Notes: generated from the letters alone by a model not told the origin. A stretch of 64,000 nt of DNA from Candidatus Tanganyikabacteria bacterium (GCA_016867265.1 VGJW01000020.1:1-64000), one strand, 5' to 3'. Shown: positions 25,383 to 34,502, counted from the stretch's first letter. Made by a program: numbers and translations.

Positions 25383-26834
25383 CTAGCGCTGCTCTGTCGG
25401 GCGTCGCCAGGCCCGGACCTCGAAGATCCCCACGCCCGACTTGCCCCAATCGACGGGCCGGATCCGGATCAGGCGCCACGACGTGGTTGCGTCGAGCGTG
25501 ACGGTGCCCCACGCGGCATTTGCGGGCGATCGGGCTCCCTGGCCTGATGCGCTCCCTGCGGTGTACCAGGTCCGGCTGTCGGTCGACACGTCGACCTCCC
25601 ATGTGCAGCGTCCCGAGGGCACGGAGCATGGCAGGACCGAGATCGATGCCAAGGGTGCGGCCACCCGCAGGCCTACGACCGCGACGGGACCGTCCAGCAG
25701 GGCCTGGCCCGCCATCCAAGCCGTTTCCGGTCGTCCATCCGTCAGCTTGTCGGCGCCCATGCCTTCGCGCAGGACGCTTGTCACGCGAGCCGGCGCGCCC
25801 CGGGCAACCTCAGCAGGGTCGGCGGCCCTGTTCAGGCCGGGGACGAGGTGACCGACGCGCTGGGTGATGGCGCTGACCAGCAGGCCGACGATGAAGGCAG
25901 GCACGAGGGCCTGGATGGCGATCGTCCGTCGATCGATTCGCTGATCTCCGGGTGCGGGCAGGATGCCCGCCTGCAGGTCCTTGAGCAGGCGTTGGCCCCG
26001 GTCACGGGCGCGCCTGCCGCGTCTCTCGGCGTGATCCGGTCGTCCGGCATCCAGCGACTCGGTGGCCGCCTGCAGGTCCTTGCGGATGTTTGCCACACGG
26101 GATGCTGCCTCGGGGTGTCGTCGGACACCGGCATCCTCGATGCGTTCCACGAGGACGGGCGTCTCGGTGCGAACCAGGTCGACAATGCGGGCGCGCCTGT
26201 CTCTGGCAACGTGCCAGCCATCGAAATCCGCCAAGGCTGAGGCCAGCTTGCGGTTGGCTTCCGCCCGCACGAAGGCCTCCATGCCGACATGAGCGGCCAG
26301 CGCGTCTTCGGCCGACGCCACGGCTTCTTCCACATCGGCCGGTGCCTCCTCGGACTGTCCCGGCTTGCGGCGACCACGAGCCCGCTGCAGCAGGATGGCC
26401 GAAGTGGCCGGCAAGCCCCAGACTCGATCGAGGCCTGCGATTCGCTCTTCGAGGATACGCAGGCCCGTCGCGGCCTCATGGAAGGCACCCAGCAGCAGAT
26501 CGAGGCGTTGCCGTGCTTCCTGCCAGCGCGACTCGGACATCGCGAAGCGGACGATGGACAACTGCTCGAGGCCCTCGGCGACCTTCTGGGCCATGCCGAG
26601 GACTTCATCGCCGGCGGCCCAGGGCCTGCCGCCCGGCAAGGGCGGCAAGTGGGCCACGACCTCGGCCTCCTGGAGGCGATCGGCAAGCTCGGATTCGAGT
26701 TGCTCGCCTTCGTCCAGGACGAGGCGGTAGTGTGCCCGGACGTCGTCACGCATCCGGCGCTGGCGTGTCATCCGGGACAGCGCCGCGGCCAGCGCCAGCG
26801 CCGCCGCCGCCAAGGCCATGATCAGCGCAGGCAT
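25383..26834 (-). CDS. Membrane protein with coiled coil and C-terminal F5/8 (discoidin-like) domain
   Basis: About 483 residues. An N-terminal membrane helix (MPALIMALAAAALALAAALSR) leads to a long charged helical region (about 25-310) with Ala/Arg/Glu-rich heptads. A second membrane helix follows (IAIQALVPAFIVGLLVSAITQRVG), and then a beta-rich domain, LTDGRPETAWM...VGLRVAAPLASISVLPC...WEVDVSTDSRTWYTAG...SWRLIRIRP, that fits a galactose-binding/discoidin fold. Such domains often bind glycans or lipids. With two helices, the discoidin domain and the N-terminus lie on the same side and the coiled region on the other. ATG 26834 is preferred; the longer reading enters the opposite gene glcF. 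No known family for the whole protein. Confidence 0.7.
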   Translation of the reverse strand: MPALIMALAAAALALAAALSRMTRQRRMRDDVRAHYRLVLDEGEQLESELADRLQEAEVVAHLPPLPGGRPWAAGDEVLGMAQKVAEGLEQLSIVRFAMSESRWQEARQRLDLLLGAFHEAATGLRILEERIAGLDRVWGLPATSAILLQRARGRRKPGQSEEAPADVEEAVASAEDALAAHVGMEAFVRAEANRKLASALADFDGWHVARDRRARIVDLVRTETPVLVERIEDAGVRRHPEAASRVANIRKDLQAATESLDAGRPDHAERRGRRARDRGQRLLKDLQAGILPAPGDQRIDRRTIAIQALVPAFIVGLLVSAITQRVGHLVPGLNRAADPAEVARGAPARVTSVLREGMGADKLTDGRPETAWMAGQALLDGPVAVVGLRVAAPLASISVLPCSVPSGRCTWEVDVSTDSRTWYTAGSASGQGARSPANAAWGTVTLDATTSWRLIRIRPVDWGKSGVGIFEVRAWRRPTEQR

Positions 26835-26915
26835 GGGGCCATGGTGCGTCGAGGCTTCGCAGGGGTCAAGCTGCCCGCCCTTCCGGCCCGCCCCGCCGTG
26901 GCCCATCATGGCGGC

Positions 26916-28109
26916 ATGCAGCAGCAGGCTTCTTCTCTGGCGACCCTTGCTCAGGCGTGCATCCACTGCGGCCTTTGCCTCGAGGCCTGCCCGACCTGGC
27001 AGCTGACGGGTCGCGAGGACATGTCCCCCCGGGGGCGAATCCGGGCCATGGTCGACGCCGGGCGTGGCGAGGTGCCCGTGGCTACGGTCCTGCCGGCAGT
27101 CGATGCCTGCCTGGGCTGCAGGGCCTGCGAGACCGCGTGTCCGAGCGGTGTTCGCTACGGGGCCATCCTGGAGGGCGCACGTGCCGAGGTGCTCGAGCCC
27201 GCGCGTCCGTGGTCCTGGCGCCGCATGTTCTGGCGGCCGTTGATTCGCCAGGTGCTGCCCTACAGGCGACGGTTCGCCCTGCTGATGTTGCCGGTCCGCC
27301 TAATTGCCCGGTTACCGGGGGCGCGTGCCTTTCCGCTGTTCGGCAGGCTGTCGGCCATGCTGCCGCCGACACGGCAGCTGCCCGAGGCGCCCAATTCCCC
27401 GGCCGTCCCTCAAGATGCCCGGCGGGCCGTCCTGCTGGAGGGTTGTGCCTTGCCCGTGCTGTATCCCGGCGTGGTCTCGGCCAGCGAGCGCCTGCTCGCG
27501 GCAGCGGGCTATCGGGTGGCGCGTCCTGCCACCGGTTGTTGCGGGGCCCTTGAGGCCCACGATGGGGCGACTGCGGCCGTTACCCGCCGCGTTTCGCGGG
27601 TCTTCGGGGCCTTGGACGCGGGTGTCGACGTCGTCGTGACCGAGGCTGCGGGCTGCGGGGCTCATCTGAAGGCCCATCGCCCCGAAGACGGTCCCCCGGT
27701 GCTGGATCTGGCGGAAGCCCTGCTGCAGGCCGGCTGGCAGCCGCGTGTTAAGCTCACCGGCCCCTCGGGCGCGCCCTTGCGCGTGGCCTACCAGGACCCT
27801 TGCCACCTCCTGCATGGCCAGCGCCTGCACGAGCCTGCGCGTACGTTGCTGGAGAGGGCGGGTGCCGAGGTGCTGCCGGTGGCCGACCCCGGACGCTGCT
27901 GCGGCGGGGCGGGGACCCACGCTTTCCTTCATCCCGGGGCTGCGGACCGCCTGGGGCAGGCGAAGTGGGACGACCTTGCGGTCACCCGACCCGATGTGGT
28001 TGTCACGGCCAATCCCAGTTGCCAGATGCAGCTCGATGCGGCCCGCCGAGGATCAGGAGGGCACCTCGAGGTCCTGCACCTTACCGAATTGCTGGTGAGG
28101 GCGCTCTAG
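26916..28109 (+). CDS. glcF: Glycolate oxidase iron-sulfur subunit GlcF-like
   Basis: An electron-transfer subunit, 397 residues. Two 4Fe-4S ferredoxin motifs are seen, CIHCGLCLEACP (about residues 14-25) and CLGCRACETACP. Two cysteine-rich CCG-type domains follow, with GCALPVLYPGVVSAS...TGCCGALEAHDG and YQDPCHLLHGQRLH...GRCCGGAGTHAFLHP...NPSCQMQL. This is the GlcF layout; it works with FAD subunits GlcD/GlcE, which are not in the window. The related LutA/LldE and HdrB-type proteins share the CCG domains, so lactate or another 2-hydroxy acid is possible. ATG 26916 is chosen because the earlier in-frame sequence is antisense to the discoidin-like gene. Its end overlaps queA by four bases. Confidence 0.9.
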   Translation: MQQQASSLATLAQACIHCGLCLEACPTWQLTGREDMSPRGRIRAMVDAGRGEVPVATVLPAVDACLGCRACETACPSGVRYGAILEGARAEVLEPARPWSWRRMFWRPLIRQVLPYRRRFALLMLPVRLIARLPGARAFPLFGRLSAMLPPTRQLPEAPNSPAVPQDARRAVLLEGCALPVLYPGVVSASERLLAAAGYRVARPATGCCGALEAHDGATAAVTRRVSRVFGALDAGVDVVVTEAAGCGAHLKAHRPEDGPPVLDLAEALLQAGWQPRVKLTGPSGAPLRVAYQDPCHLLHGQRLHEPARTLLERAGAEVLPVADPGRCCGGAGTHAFLHPGAADRLGQAKWDDLAVTRPDVVVTANPSCQMQLDAARRGSGGHLEVLHLTELLVRAL

Positions 28110-29146
28110 GGCAGCAGCAGCATCGCGTCGCCGAAACTGAAGAACCTGTAGCCGCGTGCGACGGCGTCGGCGTAGGCGGCGAGGATGCGGGAGCGCCCGC
28201 CTAGACCCAGGTGTCCGGCCAGAGCCGAAACCAGGACGACCAGCGTGCTTCTGGGCAGGTGGAAGTTGGTGATGAGTCCGTCGAGGACCCGGAACGGATA
28301 CCCAGGCTTGATGAAGAGGTCCGTGCTCCCGGAGCAGGGCACGACTTCCCCGAATCTGGCCGCCACAGCCTCAAGGGTGCGCGTCGTCGTGGTGCCCACC
28401 GCGATGACCCGACCGCCCGCTGCCTTGGTGGTCCGGATGAGGTCGGCCGTCTCGACCGGCACGGTGTAGCGCTCAGCGTGCATCACGTGGGCGTCGAGGT
28501 GGTCCGCCTTGACGGGCAGGAAGGTGCCAAGGCCGACATGCAGCGTCAGGGTTGCGCTGCGGACGCCGCGGTCGTCGAGGCGGTCGAGCAGGTCTCGGGT
28601 CAGGTGCAGGCCTGCCGTCGGAGCCGCGATGGAACCGGTTTCACGCGCATAGACCGTCTGGTAGCGCTCCGGGTCCGAGGGCTTTTCGTGGATGTAGGGC
28701 GGCAGTGGCAGGATACCGTGCTGTTCCATGTGGGCCGGCAGCGATGCCGGGGTCCGGATGATCCGCAGGCCGTCCGGGCGAACTTCGAGCACTTCGAGGG
28801 CCACCTCGGCCACGTGCAGGACATCTCCGGGCCGTGCCTTTCGTCCCGGCCTTACCATGGCTGTCCAGCAGTCCGGGGCGATGGCCTCGCAGAAGAGCAG
28901 TTCGACCTGCCCCCCCGTCGCGCGACGTGCCATCATCCGAGCCTTCATGACCCGGGTGTCGTTAAGCACCATGAGATCGCCGGGGGCGAGGAGGTCCAGG
29001 ATGTCCCCGAACCGACCGTGCGTCTCCCCGTCCCGGCCGAGACGGAGCAGGCGGCTTTCCTCGCGGCGGTCTGCCGGGTGCTGGGCAATGGCCGCTTCGG
29101 GCAGGTGGAAGTCGTAGCCCTCGATGCGGTCTTCGGAGAACGTCAT
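28106..29146 (-). CDS. queA: S-adenosylmethionine:tRNA ribosyltransferase-isomerase QueA
   Basis: Makes epoxyqueuosine by moving the ribosyl part of SAM onto preQ1 in tRNA. The 346 residues are full length, with DFHLPEAAIAQHPADRREESRLL, VLNDTRVMKARM, FCEAIAPDCWTAMVRPGRKARPGD, LPPYIHEKPSDPERYQTVYARETGSIAAPTAGLH, TLHVGLGTFLPVK, HAERYTVP and ITNFHLPRSTLVVLVSALAG. The ATG at 29146 overlaps the stop of the SpoIID gene (ATGA). The other queuosine genes are not nearby. Confidence 0.97.
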   Translation of the reverse strand: MTFSEDRIEGYDFHLPEAAIAQHPADRREESRLLRLGRDGETHGRFGDILDLLAPGDLMVLNDTRVMKARMMARRATGGQVELLFCEAIAPDCWTAMVRPGRKARPGDVLHVAEVALEVLEVRPDGLRIIRTPASLPAHMEQHGILPLPPYIHEKPSDPERYQTVYARETGSIAAPTAGLHLTRDLLDRLDDRGVRSATLTLHVGLGTFLPVKADHLDAHVMHAERYTVPVETADLIRTTKAAGGRVIAVGTTTTRTLEAVAARFGEVVPCSGSTDLFIKPGYPFRVLDGLITNFHLPRSTLVVLVSALAGHLGLGGRSRILAAYADAVARGYRFFSFGDAMLLLP

Positions 29147-30351
29147 CGCCGGGCCAGCAGGCCCCAGTCGGGCATCACGGCCGACTGCGCCACCTGCAAC
29201 TGGGCTCCGGGATAGTAATGGCCAAGGATCTGCAGGTGACCGTAGCCCATCCGCCCAAGACCCTTGGCGCCCCACTGCGAGAGGCCCAACCCGTGCCCGT
29301 GGCCTCGGCCGGCAAAGGCAAAGGCCTCGAGGTGCCCATCGGCGCCCGGCACGGCGGCCACGTTGAAGAGGCTGCTCTTCATGCCGGTCATGTAGCGGAA
29401 TCGCTCGCCCGTGACCGTGCGGCTGCCCCCGGCGCCCACCAGTTCGATGCGCTTGATGCGGTTGGAGAAACCTCGCTCGAGAGGGTTGAGCGCCAGCAGC
29501 GTGCCCAGCCGGACGCCATGCTTGTCGAGGGCAGCCTCGACCTCGCGACGCGTCAGGCGACGCTGCCATGAGTAGCTGGGCGCCTCCTGATCGAAGTCGG
29601 GTACGGGCTGGAGCCACGGCACGGGCGCCGTCCCCCAGACCGTTTCCGCATTGTCGGTGTAGCCGCCGGCAGCCGAGCAGTAGTAGGCGTTGATCAGCCG
29701 GCCGTTGTAGGCGAGGACCTGGCCTCGGGTTTCGTCGACCGCACGGTTCGACGAGGCGACCTCCTTGGCGACCCCGCCGTAGACCTGATGGTCCGTCGTC
29801 GGCTTCAGGTCGTAGCCTCGCGAGGCCACGGCCCCGAGGTTGGCGAGGGTGTAGGTCCGGGCTGCGACGGCCTGCGCCTTGAGGGCCTCGAGGGGCCAGC
29901 CGGAAGGCATCTCGTACGGAACGACGCCGTACAAGTAATCCTCGAGCGGCACTTCATTGACTGCCACGAGGCCCGGTCGAATCTCGAGCAGGCCGCGGTA
30001 CCACTTGCGCCCGCAATAGACCAGCGTAGGCGGGTCGCCCGTCGGCACGATCCGCGCCGGGCCGTCGATCTTCAGGTCCTGGCCCTCGCCCGTGATGCGG
30101 ACGGCCTTGCCGAATCGCGTGGCTGTCCATGATTCGCGTGGGAGAATCTGGCCCAAAACCCGGCCCGAAGTGTCCTCGATCCGTGCCCGGGTCGCCGCCG
30201 AGAAGACGACACTGTCGACCCCGTCCTGGATACCGATGCGCACCAGGCGGTCCCGCGTGCTGGAGTCTGCCTGGGCAGGTCCGGGGAGCAGGGGCGCCAC
30301 GCCAAGCATGGTCCCGAGGACCATGGGCCGGAGGCGGGATCGCAGGCTCAT
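29143..30351 (-). CDS. SpoIID/LytB domain protein
   Basis: 402 residues with a signal peptide (GTMLGVAPLLPGPAQA). The SpoIID domain has VPLEDYLYGVVPYEMPSGWPLEALKAQAVAARTYTL, with the conserved Glu and Arg, then NAYYCSAAGGYTDNAETVWG and a C-terminal GRGHGHGLGLSQWGAKGLGRMGYGHLQILGHYYPG. SpoIID is a lytic transglycosylase acting on stripped glycan strands. The domain is also widespread in non-sporulating bacteria, including cyanobacteria, and no sporulation genes are seen here. It is transcribed together with queA. Confidence 0.92.
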   Translation of the reverse strand: MSLRSRLRPMVLGTMLGVAPLLPGPAQADSSTRDRLVRIGIQDGVDSVVFSAATRARIEDTSGRVLGQILPRESWTATRFGKAVRITGEGQDLKIDGPARIVPTGDPPTLVYCGRKWYRGLLEIRPGLVAVNEVPLEDYLYGVVPYEMPSGWPLEALKAQAVAARTYTLANLGAVASRGYDLKPTTDHQVYGGVAKEVASSNRAVDETRGQVLAYNGRLINAYYCSAAGGYTDNAETVWGTAPVPWLQPVPDFDQEAPSYSWQRRLTRREVEAALDKHGVRLGTLLALNPLERGFSNRIKRIELVGAGGSRTVTGERFRYMTGMKSSLFNVAAVPGADGHLEAFAFAGRGHGHGLGLSQWGAKGLGRMGYGHLQILGHYYPGAQLQVAQSAVMPDWGLLARR

Positions 30352-30432
30352 GACGACCAGCCTATCCCATGCAGCCGGTGCGCGGCGAGGATGTCCGTCA
30401 CGGGAGGCTTCATCACCGGACCCGTGCTCGGC

Positions 30433-30993
30433 TCAGTGCGCGGCGGCCGGGGCGCCGAGGCGATGAGGCGGCCAGAACCGCAGGGTCGCCCGGCCGATGA
30501 TGTTGCCGATGGGCAGGGCTCCCCAGACGTGGCTGTCCGCGCTGTTGTTGCGATTGTCTCCCATGACGAAGACGTGCCGGGCAGGGATCAGGCGTGGCGG
30601 CATTTCGTAGTCCGACGGCTCCATGTTCCAATCCTCTTGCAGGGGCTTGCCATCGATCAGGACCTTGCCTTCGGCGACGGCGATGGTCTCGCCGGGCAGG
30701 CCGATGATGCGCTTGATGAAGGCGTTCCCCCCCCCGAATCCCGATCCCTGCGGAGGGTCGAAGACCACGATGTCCCCGCGGTGGGGCGCATCGAAGCGGT
30801 AGCTGATTTTCTCGACGATCAGGCGATCGCCCTGCTCGAGCGTCGGCAGCATCGAGTCGGAGGGAATCCAGCGCGCTTCGGCTACGGTCGTCCGGATGAG
30901 CAAGGCCAAGCCCACGGCCACGACAAAGGTCTCCAATGTCTCCCGGGTGCGGGAGCGAGGTTGGATGGTGTCTTTGCGAAGGCTCGGGAACAT
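30433..30993 (-). CDS. lepB: Signal peptidase I
   Basis: Cleaves Sec and Tat signal peptides at the outer face of the inner membrane. It has a single N-terminal membrane helix (FVVAVGLALLIRTTV). Box B is IPSDSMLPTLEQGDRLIVEKISYRF with nucleophile Ser47; boxes C/D are RGDIVVFDPP...FIKRIIGLPGE with general base Lys94; box E is FVMGDNRNNSADSHVWGALP. Its 186 residues are typical. The SDSMLPTL-x-x-GDRLIVEK wording is very close to cyanobacterial enzymes. TAGAAT at 31026-31021 could be its -10 box, inside the end of the upstream gene. Confidence 0.96.
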   Translation of the reverse strand: MFPSLRKDTIQPRSRTRETLETFVVAVGLALLIRTTVAEARWIPSDSMLPTLEQGDRLIVEKISYRFDAPHRGDIVVFDPPQGSGFGGGNAFIKRIIGLPGETIAVAEGKVLIDGKPLQEDWNMEPSDYEMPPRLIPARHVFVMGDNRNNSADSHVWGALPIGNIIGRATLRFWPPHRLGAPAAAH

Positions 30994-31009
30994 GGGTGGT
31001 CGGAAAGGC

Positions 31010-31801
31010 TCAACGCCCGAATTCTAGCACGTGCGCGATTGGCGCCCGTGGCGCTGCGGCTGCCTCGGCAGGCAATCCGCGCCAACCGAAGCAGGCGGTG
31101 AGCATCGCTCCCGCAAGCAGCACCACGGCCCACGAGAACCCGTCGCGGCGCGCCATCGTCGTGTAGCCGACGCTGCCAACCAGGGCCCCGAGCAACCACA
31201 GGAAGACTTCGCCGGGCACCTGTCCGGGCCGCACGCCAAGCAGGGCTGCAGCGGCTGCCCCGACGAGGAAGGGCAGGGCCCAGGTGTTGCAACGGTAGGA
31301 CAGCTCGGCCAGCACCGGAGGATTCACGACGAACATGCGGGCCGTCTTGCGAACCTGCACGGCAGGCACGGCCCTGAGAGGCAGCATCAGGCCCCACGTC
31401 CCCAAGGCCAGGGCGAGCATGGCCATGCCCGCCAGCAGGCCCAGTTCCGCCATGGTGGTCCAGCCTTGCTGGAGATGGCCCACCCAGCGCTGCGCGCCAA
31501 GCAGCAGGGGGGCGAGGGTGGTCAGCAAGGCAGGCACGAGACCGAGCAGTCGGGTGGCGAACTCGGTCTCGAGGATCCAGTAGAGAATCAACAGAGGCAC
31601 GCAGAAGACGCACCACGCCGGGATCGGTTGACCTTGGCCCGCTGCAGCGGCGAGTCCGATGCACGTCGCGAAGAAGGCCGTGATCAGGCTGATGCCGGCG
31701 AGACGATCCTGCGCCGGCCGTGGCCAAGCCATCTTGAGCAGGTAGAGCAGGGAAGTCGCCGCTCCGGCCCAGACGACAAGCTCGAGGCTGTAGCCCGCCA
31801 C
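31010..31801 (-). CDS. Polytopic membrane protein, CcsA/HemX-like
   Basis: 263 residues with about eight hydrophobic segments. The general layout (N-terminal WAGAATSLLYLLKM..., a middle LYWILE, then LAELSYRCNTWALPFLVGAAAAALLG near residue 170 and a final pair of helices) resembles the CcsA/HemX family of cytochrome c assembly proteins. However, the Trp-rich WWD heme motif is absent. So it is either a HemX-type relative or a coincidental match. It starts seven bases after the TraF-type barrel gene and ends 16 bases before lepB, all on the minus strand. Confidence 0.5.
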   Translation of the reverse strand: MAGYSLELVVWAGAATSLLYLLKMAWPRPAQDRLAGISLITAFFATCIGLAAAAGQGQPIPAWCVFCVPLLILYWILETEFATRLLGLVPALLTTLAPLLLGAQRWVGHLQQGWTTMAELGLLAGMAMLALALGTWGLMLPLRAVPAVQVRKTARMFVVNPPVLAELSYRCNTWALPFLVGAAAAALLGVRPGQVPGEVFLWLLGALVGSVGYTTMARRDGFSWAVVLLAGAMLTACFGWRGLPAEAAAAPRAPIAHVLEFGR

Positions 31802-31807
31802 TGGTTC

Positions 31808-33484
31808 CTAGAAGCCCACGTTGGCCGACAGGCCCGCGGACATGGTCCGGAAGCTCGGATCCGCACCTGCTCCCAGATCAAGCCGTGCAATACCGAGGTT
31901 CAGGCCTGCCCCCGCACCCAGCTGGGTGACAGGGCCACCCAACTGCACGCCGCCGCGCAGGTACAAGAAGCGCAGGATGGACTCCTGGACGCCCAAGTGA
32001 AGGGTGGGCACACCGAGGCTGCCGCCCGGCCCGTCGAAGGCCCAGCCGGCATCGGCGTTGGCGGAAAGGCCGAGCGGTCCGGACCAGCCCACGCCTACGC
32101 GGGCTCCCAGCGGCTCCGTCAGCGTGAAGTTCTCGCTGCTGCTTTGGGTCTCGTCCTTCTGGAAGACCAGGGTCTTGCCACTGATGGTCGTGCCCGAGGG
32201 CGCACTGACATAGACGTCTCGCCGGCCGGGCCAGATGGTGGGACAGTTGCGCAGCAGGACGGCGCCCGTCAGGCCGGGCAACAGCGGCAGCGCCGCACCC
32301 AAGTCCAGGCCGATGCCCGCACCGGTCGGGTAGCGCAGCACCATGTTGAAGTCGTAGAGCCCCTGCGTCAGGGACGATCCTGCCGAGGTGAGTCCCGAGA
32401 GGTTGTTCGCATCCGTCGGGTTGGCGGCGAACGTGTTGAGGGCCTGCTTGAGCGCGTTGTAGGGCTTGCCGAAGTTGAACGTGTTCTGTAGCTCGAGCCG
32501 CATCGGGACGGCCACGGGCAGGTTCTCGGGCTTGCCGTTGTTGACGACGCCCAGCGGCAGGGCACCTGCCAGTGTCTGGAAAGCCGTGTCCAGGGCAGGA
32601 ACCGCCGCTGAGCCCGTGTGGATCTTGACGGTGGCCCCCAAGGTGGCCTTGTCGAGAGCAATCGGGCCCACCTGCCTGAGGCCCAGGCGAGCGGCCGGAA
32701 TCTGGAAGCTGATGGCGTTCGTCAGGTACCCGCCCAGGTTGGCCGCCACCGTGATCTTGGCGCCATCCTTCTGCACGAGCGGCTGAAGGCCCTCGTCCAG
32801 CTGGCTGCGGATCTGATCGATATTGCCCTTGAGCTTGGTGAAGTCAAGGGCGTCCTCGCGGATTTGCTGGCCCAGGTCCCGCAGCGACAGTGCGAGCTTG
32901 CGGTCGACGGCCAGCGACTGCTGGGCGGCTGTGTAGATCTCGGGCGCGGACAGGGTGAGTTCGGGAAGCACGACACGCGCCCAGCCCCTCACGCCGACCT
33001 GCATGTCGCCGGCGACGGGCACGCGCACGCCGTAGAGGCCGCTGTCCGCCCGCAGGTAGACATTGGCCGAGCTGCCGAAGGGCAGCGCGGGGGCGGCAGG
33101 CGGCGCCTGAGGCAGGGCGTCCTTGGCGTTGGCTTCCTTGACGGCCTCGCCGTATTCGCCGATGGCCTTGAGGTAGGCCTGGAAGGCAGCCACGTCCGCA
33201 TTGGTCGAGGTGCCGCGGATGGCCGACAGGACGTCCACGACGCCCACCGTGTCATTGCCAAGTTGCAGGCCGAGCTGCGGTCCGAGGTAGATGTGGCCCC
33301 GGGCATCGCCGAGCACGGCAGGATTGAAGAAAGGGCTGTTGACGTCCGAGCCCCGGACGGCCATCGTACCGCCCTGGCTGATGCCCACCGCGTCCATGGC
33401 CTCGGCCCGGGCGACGGTGGGCCAGAGCGCCTGGCACAGGCCGAGGCTCAGCCAGAGGGACGGATGGCGCATCGCGATAGCCAC
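31808..33484 (-). CDS. TraF-type outer-membrane beta-barrel protein
   Basis: 558 residues (GTG 33484, or ATG 33472 five codons later). A signal peptide (LWLSLGLCQALWPTVARA) is followed by GTMAVRGSDVNSPFFNPAVLGD, a motif of TraF_2/PorV-like barrels. A helical insert (about 190-250) is flanked by amphipathic beta strands, and the C-terminus ends GLSANVGF with a terminal Phe, as in proteins inserted by BamA. No conjugation genes are nearby, so the 'TraF' label reflects the domain only. Probably an outer-membrane channel or lipid transporter. The upstream lipoprotein gene ends 23 bases away on the same strand and may supply a partner. Confidence 0.72.
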   Translation of the reverse strand: MAIAMRHPSLWLSLGLCQALWPTVARAEAMDAVGISQGGTMAVRGSDVNSPFFNPAVLGDARGHIYLGPQLGLQLGNDTVGVVDVLSAIRGTSTNADVAAFQAYLKAIGEYGEAVKEANAKDALPQAPPAAPALPFGSSANVYLRADSGLYGVRVPVAGDMQVGVRGWARVVLPELTLSAPEIYTAAQQSLAVDRKLALSLRDLGQQIREDALDFTKLKGNIDQIRSQLDEGLQPLVQKDGAKITVAANLGGYLTNAISFQIPAARLGLRQVGPIALDKATLGATVKIHTGSAAVPALDTAFQTLAGALPLGVVNNGKPENLPVAVPMRLELQNTFNFGKPYNALKQALNTFAANPTDANNLSGLTSAGSSLTQGLYDFNMVLRYPTGAGIGLDLGAALPLLPGLTGAVLLRNCPTIWPGRRDVYVSAPSGTTISGKTLVFQKDETQSSSENFTLTEPLGARVGVGWSGPLGLSANADAGWAFDGPGGSLGVPTLHLGVQESILRFLYLRGGVQLGGPVTQLGAGAGLNLGIARLDLGAGADPSFRTMSAGLSANVGF

Positions 33485-33507
33485 GGATTACCTCGTCAGG
33501 TCCGCCT

Positions 33508-34389
33508 TCAGCGGACTGCGAACCGCTTGAAGTAGCGGGGGTTGGTGAAGGCCGGCATGCGGCCAAAGCCGAAAGAGCGCCGGTTCAGGTCCGAGGCCAG
33601 CGGGATGATGGTCCAGGCATACTCTCCCGGCGACAGGGTCTTGACGTCAGCCGAGCCTGAGGCGAGGCTCTCGAGCCCACCTTGGTTGAAAAGCTGGCCC
33701 ACGAGGTCGCTCGAGAAGCCCTCGAGGTCGCTGGGGGTGCCGAGGGCCACGCCTGTAGGGTGCTTCGCCTCGTCGAGAAAGGCCGTGTAGTTGGCCTTGA
33801 TGCCCGTGCTGCTCGAGGCGTCGTACTGCCCGACGATGACCAGATAGCCGTAATGGCGGTCGGCACGGCGCACATCACCGGGCAACGCTTGCCAGGCAAG
33901 CTGTGGGGAGGAGCCCGATTGTGCATCCGCGGCGGTGCGGTTCAGTTCGAACGCGATGGCGCCGACACCGGGGCTGGTGAGGTCCGGGCCCGTGTCCGGG
34001 GCTGCCACCGTCTCGACGAGGGTGCTGCGGGTGCCGGTGCTGCCCGCGGAAAACAACGTGTAGAGGTAGGGAATGTCCGGGGACAGCGTGTCATCGACAA
34101 GCGGTGGCTTGGCGACCTTGTCCCCGCTGAACGTCACGGTCTTGACTTCGCCGGTGGCGGGCACCCGGTGTTGGCGCTCGATGCGCGTGACGGCGTCACC
34201 GCCAGCGGGCAGCCAGGCGATGATCGCGGTCGTCTTGGCCGTCGATGCGGGTGGTTGCACCGTCACGCTGCGGTAGATGACGGCGGAGGCGAAGCTGTCC
34301 TTGACGTAGTCCAAGGTTCCGAATGTCGCACATCCCGCCATCAGCGATGCCATGAGGGCCAACGGACCGACGCGTGGGGTGCGAGGCAA
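33508..34389 (-). CDS. Exported lipoprotein with fibronectin-like beta domains, unknown function
   Basis: 293 residues. The signal ends in the lipobox LMAGC (Cys20). The mature part is beta-rich, with patterns such as SVTVQPPASTAKTTAIIAWLPAGGDAVTRIERQHR, IPYLYTLFSAG and LSPGEYAWTIIPLA. These look like fibronectin type III or similar sandwich repeats, but no catalytic motif is seen. TATGAT at 34437-34432 may be its -10 box, in the gap shared with hpt. By position it may work with the barrel protein that follows it. Confidence 0.65.
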   Translation of the reverse strand: MPRTPRVGPLALMASLMAGCATFGTLDYVKDSFASAVIYRSVTVQPPASTAKTTAIIAWLPAGGDAVTRIERQHRVPATGEVKTVTFSGDKVAKPPLVDDTLSPDIPYLYTLFSAGSTGTRSTLVETVAAPDTGPDLTSPGVGAIAFELNRTAADAQSGSSPQLAWQALPGDVRRADRHYGYLVIVGQYDASSSTGIKANYTAFLDEAKHPTGVALGTPSDLEGFSSDLVGQLFNQGGLESLASGSADVKTLSPGEYAWTIIPLASDLNRRSFGFGRMPAFTNPRYFKRFAVR

Positions 34390-34502
34390 GGCGTGTCTCC
34401 GGCGGGTGGTACGGGGGGCTCGGGCGGGGCGATCATAGCACGGTGGGAGGGGGCGGGTGACGTGGTACCATGCCGCATCGACCCTTGCCCGAGGTTGCTC
34501 CG

